Below the pieces are notes generated by a model. It saw only the letters and a program-made list of their open reading frames with translations, was not told the DNA's origin and ran no database searches. A stretch of DNA of 64,000 nt from Luteibacter sp. SG786 (lineage in GTDB: Bacteria; Pseudomonadota; Gammaproteobacteria; Xanthomonadales; Rhodanobacteraceae), in assembly GCF_011759605.1 (NCBI RefSeq), contig NZ_JAAOYX010000001.1, forward strand, positions 1,798,001 through 1,862,000. Direction: 5' to 3'. The translations under genes were made by a program, and so were the position numbers. Every line of letters starts with the position of its first letter. Positions within the stretch are counted from its first letter, which is position 1. Positions 62,853-64,000 of this stretch are shown one piece after another.

Positions 62853-63037
62853 TTCGCGTCTCCGGTGCGGGTGTTCCAGGCGGCTATAGCTTGAGCCTTC
62901 TGGTCTCCGCTGTGATAGCCGAAGTTGCCAGAACATGCCCCGCAATCGCCGTTGGTGCACTCAACATATGCCTCGCATGTGTCCTGTATGAACTCTGCCT
63001 CGTGTCCGCAAAAGGGGCAGTTTAGAATCTCGCTCAT
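62849..63037 (-). CDS. Lar-like (restriction-alleviation family) zinc-ribbon protein
   Basis: 62-aa protein with CPFCGHEAEFIQD, YVECTNGDCGAC and AIAAWNTR, the pattern of the Lar restriction-alleviation family (Pfam Lar_restr_allev). The four or more Cys would bind one zinc. Lar of the Rac prophage modulates type I restriction, but most short members are of unproven function. It sits between a DUF551-like and an unknown gene with ATGA overlaps on both sides. Confidence 0.82.
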   Translation of the reverse strand: MSEILNCPFCGHEAEFIQDTCEAYVECTNGDCGACSGNFGYHSGDQKAQAIAAWNTRTGDAK

Positions 63038-63396
63038 TCCCCATCCTCCTTCGGCGGTTTGGGTAGGGGCTGCCAGTGTGTATATGGTGCTTCCTGAGTT
63101 GGGCCTCTGCTACCAGGAGGTGCAACGGTGCAAAAGTGCTCATATGCATTTCCATGCTCGATCCAGAATCCTTCCTCTTTGGCATCGAGCATCTGGTGAA
63201 ACTCGCCGTCCTCATGCCATCCAACGAGAACCGTAGCTCCGTTAGGCGCACTATCAATCGTTCTCCACCCACAATCGCCACTTACAGACTTCGCGTGCGC
63301 TAGCCAGCCGTCAATGAAGCCAGACCTCTCTATGCGGTGGACTTGCAACCTATTAGCCGCGTGATTAGCAGCCTTTCGCTCGTCTTCAATCTTCAC
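63034..63396 (-). CDS. DUF551-like phage protein
   Basis: 120 aa, GTG start at 63396 with GAGG upstream. The core CGWRTIDSAPNGATVLVGWHEDGEF and the end YTHWQPLPKPPKEDG match the DUF551 pattern (W..I..AP..G..VL...; THWMPLPEPP). The first 45 residues (ANHAANRLQVHRIERSGFIDGWLAHA) are a separate helical module. Function unknown, common in phage early regions. Confidence 0.78.
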   Translation of the reverse strand: MKIEDERKAANHAANRLQVHRIERSGFIDGWLAHAKSVSGDCGWRTIDSAPNGATVLVGWHEDGEFHQMLDAKEEGFWIEHGNAYEHFCTVAPPGSRGPTQEAPYTHWQPLPKPPKEDGE

Positions 63397-63580
63397 TACT
63401 GCACCTCGCTACCCGCATCACGGGTGTCTTCGGTTTCGTCGTCCAATTTCGCGCTGCATGGCTTTGCCCACGAAAGGATGCGGAGGTGCCGACCTTGCGC
63501 ATCGCCTCGGCCTTCGATGCCGCCTCTACGGTCCAATACTCGAATCCTCGGACGGGAACGCGGACGACGTAATTACCCAC
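63386..63580 (-). CDS. Small phage protein of unknown function (64 aa)
   Basis: GTG start at 63580. It begins with a predicted beta-strand pair (NYVVRVPVRGFEYWTVEAASKAEAMRKV), a layout seen in small phage proteins that carry an amphipathic strand-helix unit. It overlaps the next gene by 11 bp and the previous one by 8 bp. No recognised family. Confidence 0.6.
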   Translation of the reverse strand: MGNYVVRVPVRGFEYWTVEAASKAEAMRKVGTSASFRGQSHAARNWTTKPKTPVMRVARCSSED

Positions 63581-64000
63581 GGTCCACCTCCGGTGCGGCG
63601 GCGAGCATGGCCCGGTAGATGCCGTTCACGGTTGCCTTGCCCTCGCCGACTTTATCGACGTACAGAGCAGCAGCGACGCTCATTCCGGTCACGGGCTCGA
63701 CCGGCACGAGCTTCCACCCCTCCGGCACCACCGCCCCGGCGCTGGGCGAGGCGTTCAGTCGCTTGCACATCCAGTCGAAGACCGCGTCGCGCATGCCCGG
63801 TGCCGCGCACACACCGGCCTCCCAGTCTTCGCGGGCCACACGGAACGACCCATGGCACAAGAATCCGTTGCCGTGGTGCCAACGTCCAGCTAGAGGAGGC
63901 TCCGTCACCTCGGCAGGCGTGGGGACAGCCGGGCGCGGGGTGACGTCGAGCGCGCCGCACACGTCCACCAGCATCATCGCCATGTTCGCCACGTCCGCGC
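63573..64000 (-). CDS. Phage protein of unknown function (partial at window edge)
   Basis: At least 139 residues, ending LAAAPEVDRG. The frame remains open to the window edge; the in-frame ATG at 63992 is followed by AMMLVDVCGAL and preceded by ADVAN, so the true start probably lies beyond base 64000. It contains WEAGVCAAPGMRDAVFDWMCKRLNASP and VPEGWKLVPVEPVTGMS, the latter a phrase common in phage proteins (PEGWKLVPVEPT). Function unknown. Confidence 0.65.
   Translation of the reverse strand, partial: ADVANMAMMLVDVCGALDVTPRPAVPTPAEVTEPPLAGRWHHGNGFLCHGSFRVAREDWEAGVCAAPGMRDAVFDWMCKRLNASPSAGAVVPEGWKLVPVEPVTGMSVAAALYVDKVGEGKATVNGIYRAMLAAAPEVDRG

Larger units (their letters stand above)
60586..64000. 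mobile_element. Left end of a prophage/integrative element at tRNA-Thr
   Basis: Immediately downstream of the tRNA-Thr 3' end lies a tyrosine integrase pointing away from the tRNA, then a dense leftward set of small phage-type genes (AlpA-like, Lar-like, DUF551-like). Base composition becomes more mixed, with codons such as AGG, CTA and ATA more frequent. The left attachment site should be the 3' end of the tRNA gene; the exact core cannot be set because the right end is outside the window. The start coordinate is approximate. Confidence 0.85.

Overview
The window is GC-rich chromosomal DNA of a gammaproteobacterium of the order Xanthomonadales, most likely Rhodanobacteraceae (a Luteibacter- or Dyella-like genus). 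The clues are Oar-type and other large TonB-dependent receptors, paired GTGGGAGCC-type REP palindromes between genes, dense genes with ATGA overlaps, and the housekeeping order rplU-rpmA-obgE / rpsT / murJ-ribF-ileS-lspA-ispH. The species assignment is inference.

Layout. 1-9.3 kb is an outer-surface and secretion region: an Oar-like TonB receptor cut by the window edge, a second TonB receptor, a secreted GH19 chitinase with a Gly-X-Pro linker, and an S9 peptidase. 9.4-12.3 kb carries lgt-thyA and an aldo/keto reductase. 12.3-25.0 kb is a regulatory and stress region: a NarL-type response regulator, a stand-alone winged-helix protein, a leftward run of redox/detoxification genes (GlcG-like, Zn-ADH, DJ-1/PfpI, quinol monooxygenase-like, MFS), a KefB/C-type antiporter, a beta-propeller sensor kinase, an aldehyde dehydrogenase and a DUF4142 protein.

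25.1-36.5 kb is the most notable part. It is a 12-gene leftward operon encoding a complete alternative complex III (ActA-F, with pentaheme ActA), a small membrane protein, an SCO1-type copper chaperone and an A2-type caa3 cytochrome oxidase (CoxB with fused cytochrome c, CoxA, CoxC, CoxIV). Ten of its eleven gene junctions are 4-bp ATGA/GTGA overlaps, and no assembly genes other than SCO are in it. Quinol oxidation by ACIII would pass electrons to the caa3 oxidase, probably as a supercomplex. A perfect 26-bp-arm palindrome related to the REP family lies in frame inside actB. Divergent from the operon is a YjgC/YrhE-like molybdenum formate dehydrogenase with its DUF1641 partner.

40-49.6 kb holds an epoxide hydrolase, a cupin protein, folA, a MutT-ThiE fusion, an enoyl-CoA hydratase-like protein, a DUF4139 protein, a thioesterase and uvrA. 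49.7-60.5 kb is conserved housekeeping: a DUF2059 protein, rplU-rpmA, obgE, rpsT (TTG start), murJ, ribF, ileS, lspA and ispH (TTG start). It contains four REP pairs and an unusual array of four 39-bp tandem copies of the rpsT terminator.

At 60.5 kb a tRNA-Thr(CGU) gene marks the left end of a prophage or related integrative element. A tyrosine integrase is followed by a tightly overlapping leftward run of at least eight small early-type phage genes (AlpA-like/excisionase, Lar-like zinc ribbon, DUF551-like and unknowns), continuing past the right edge.
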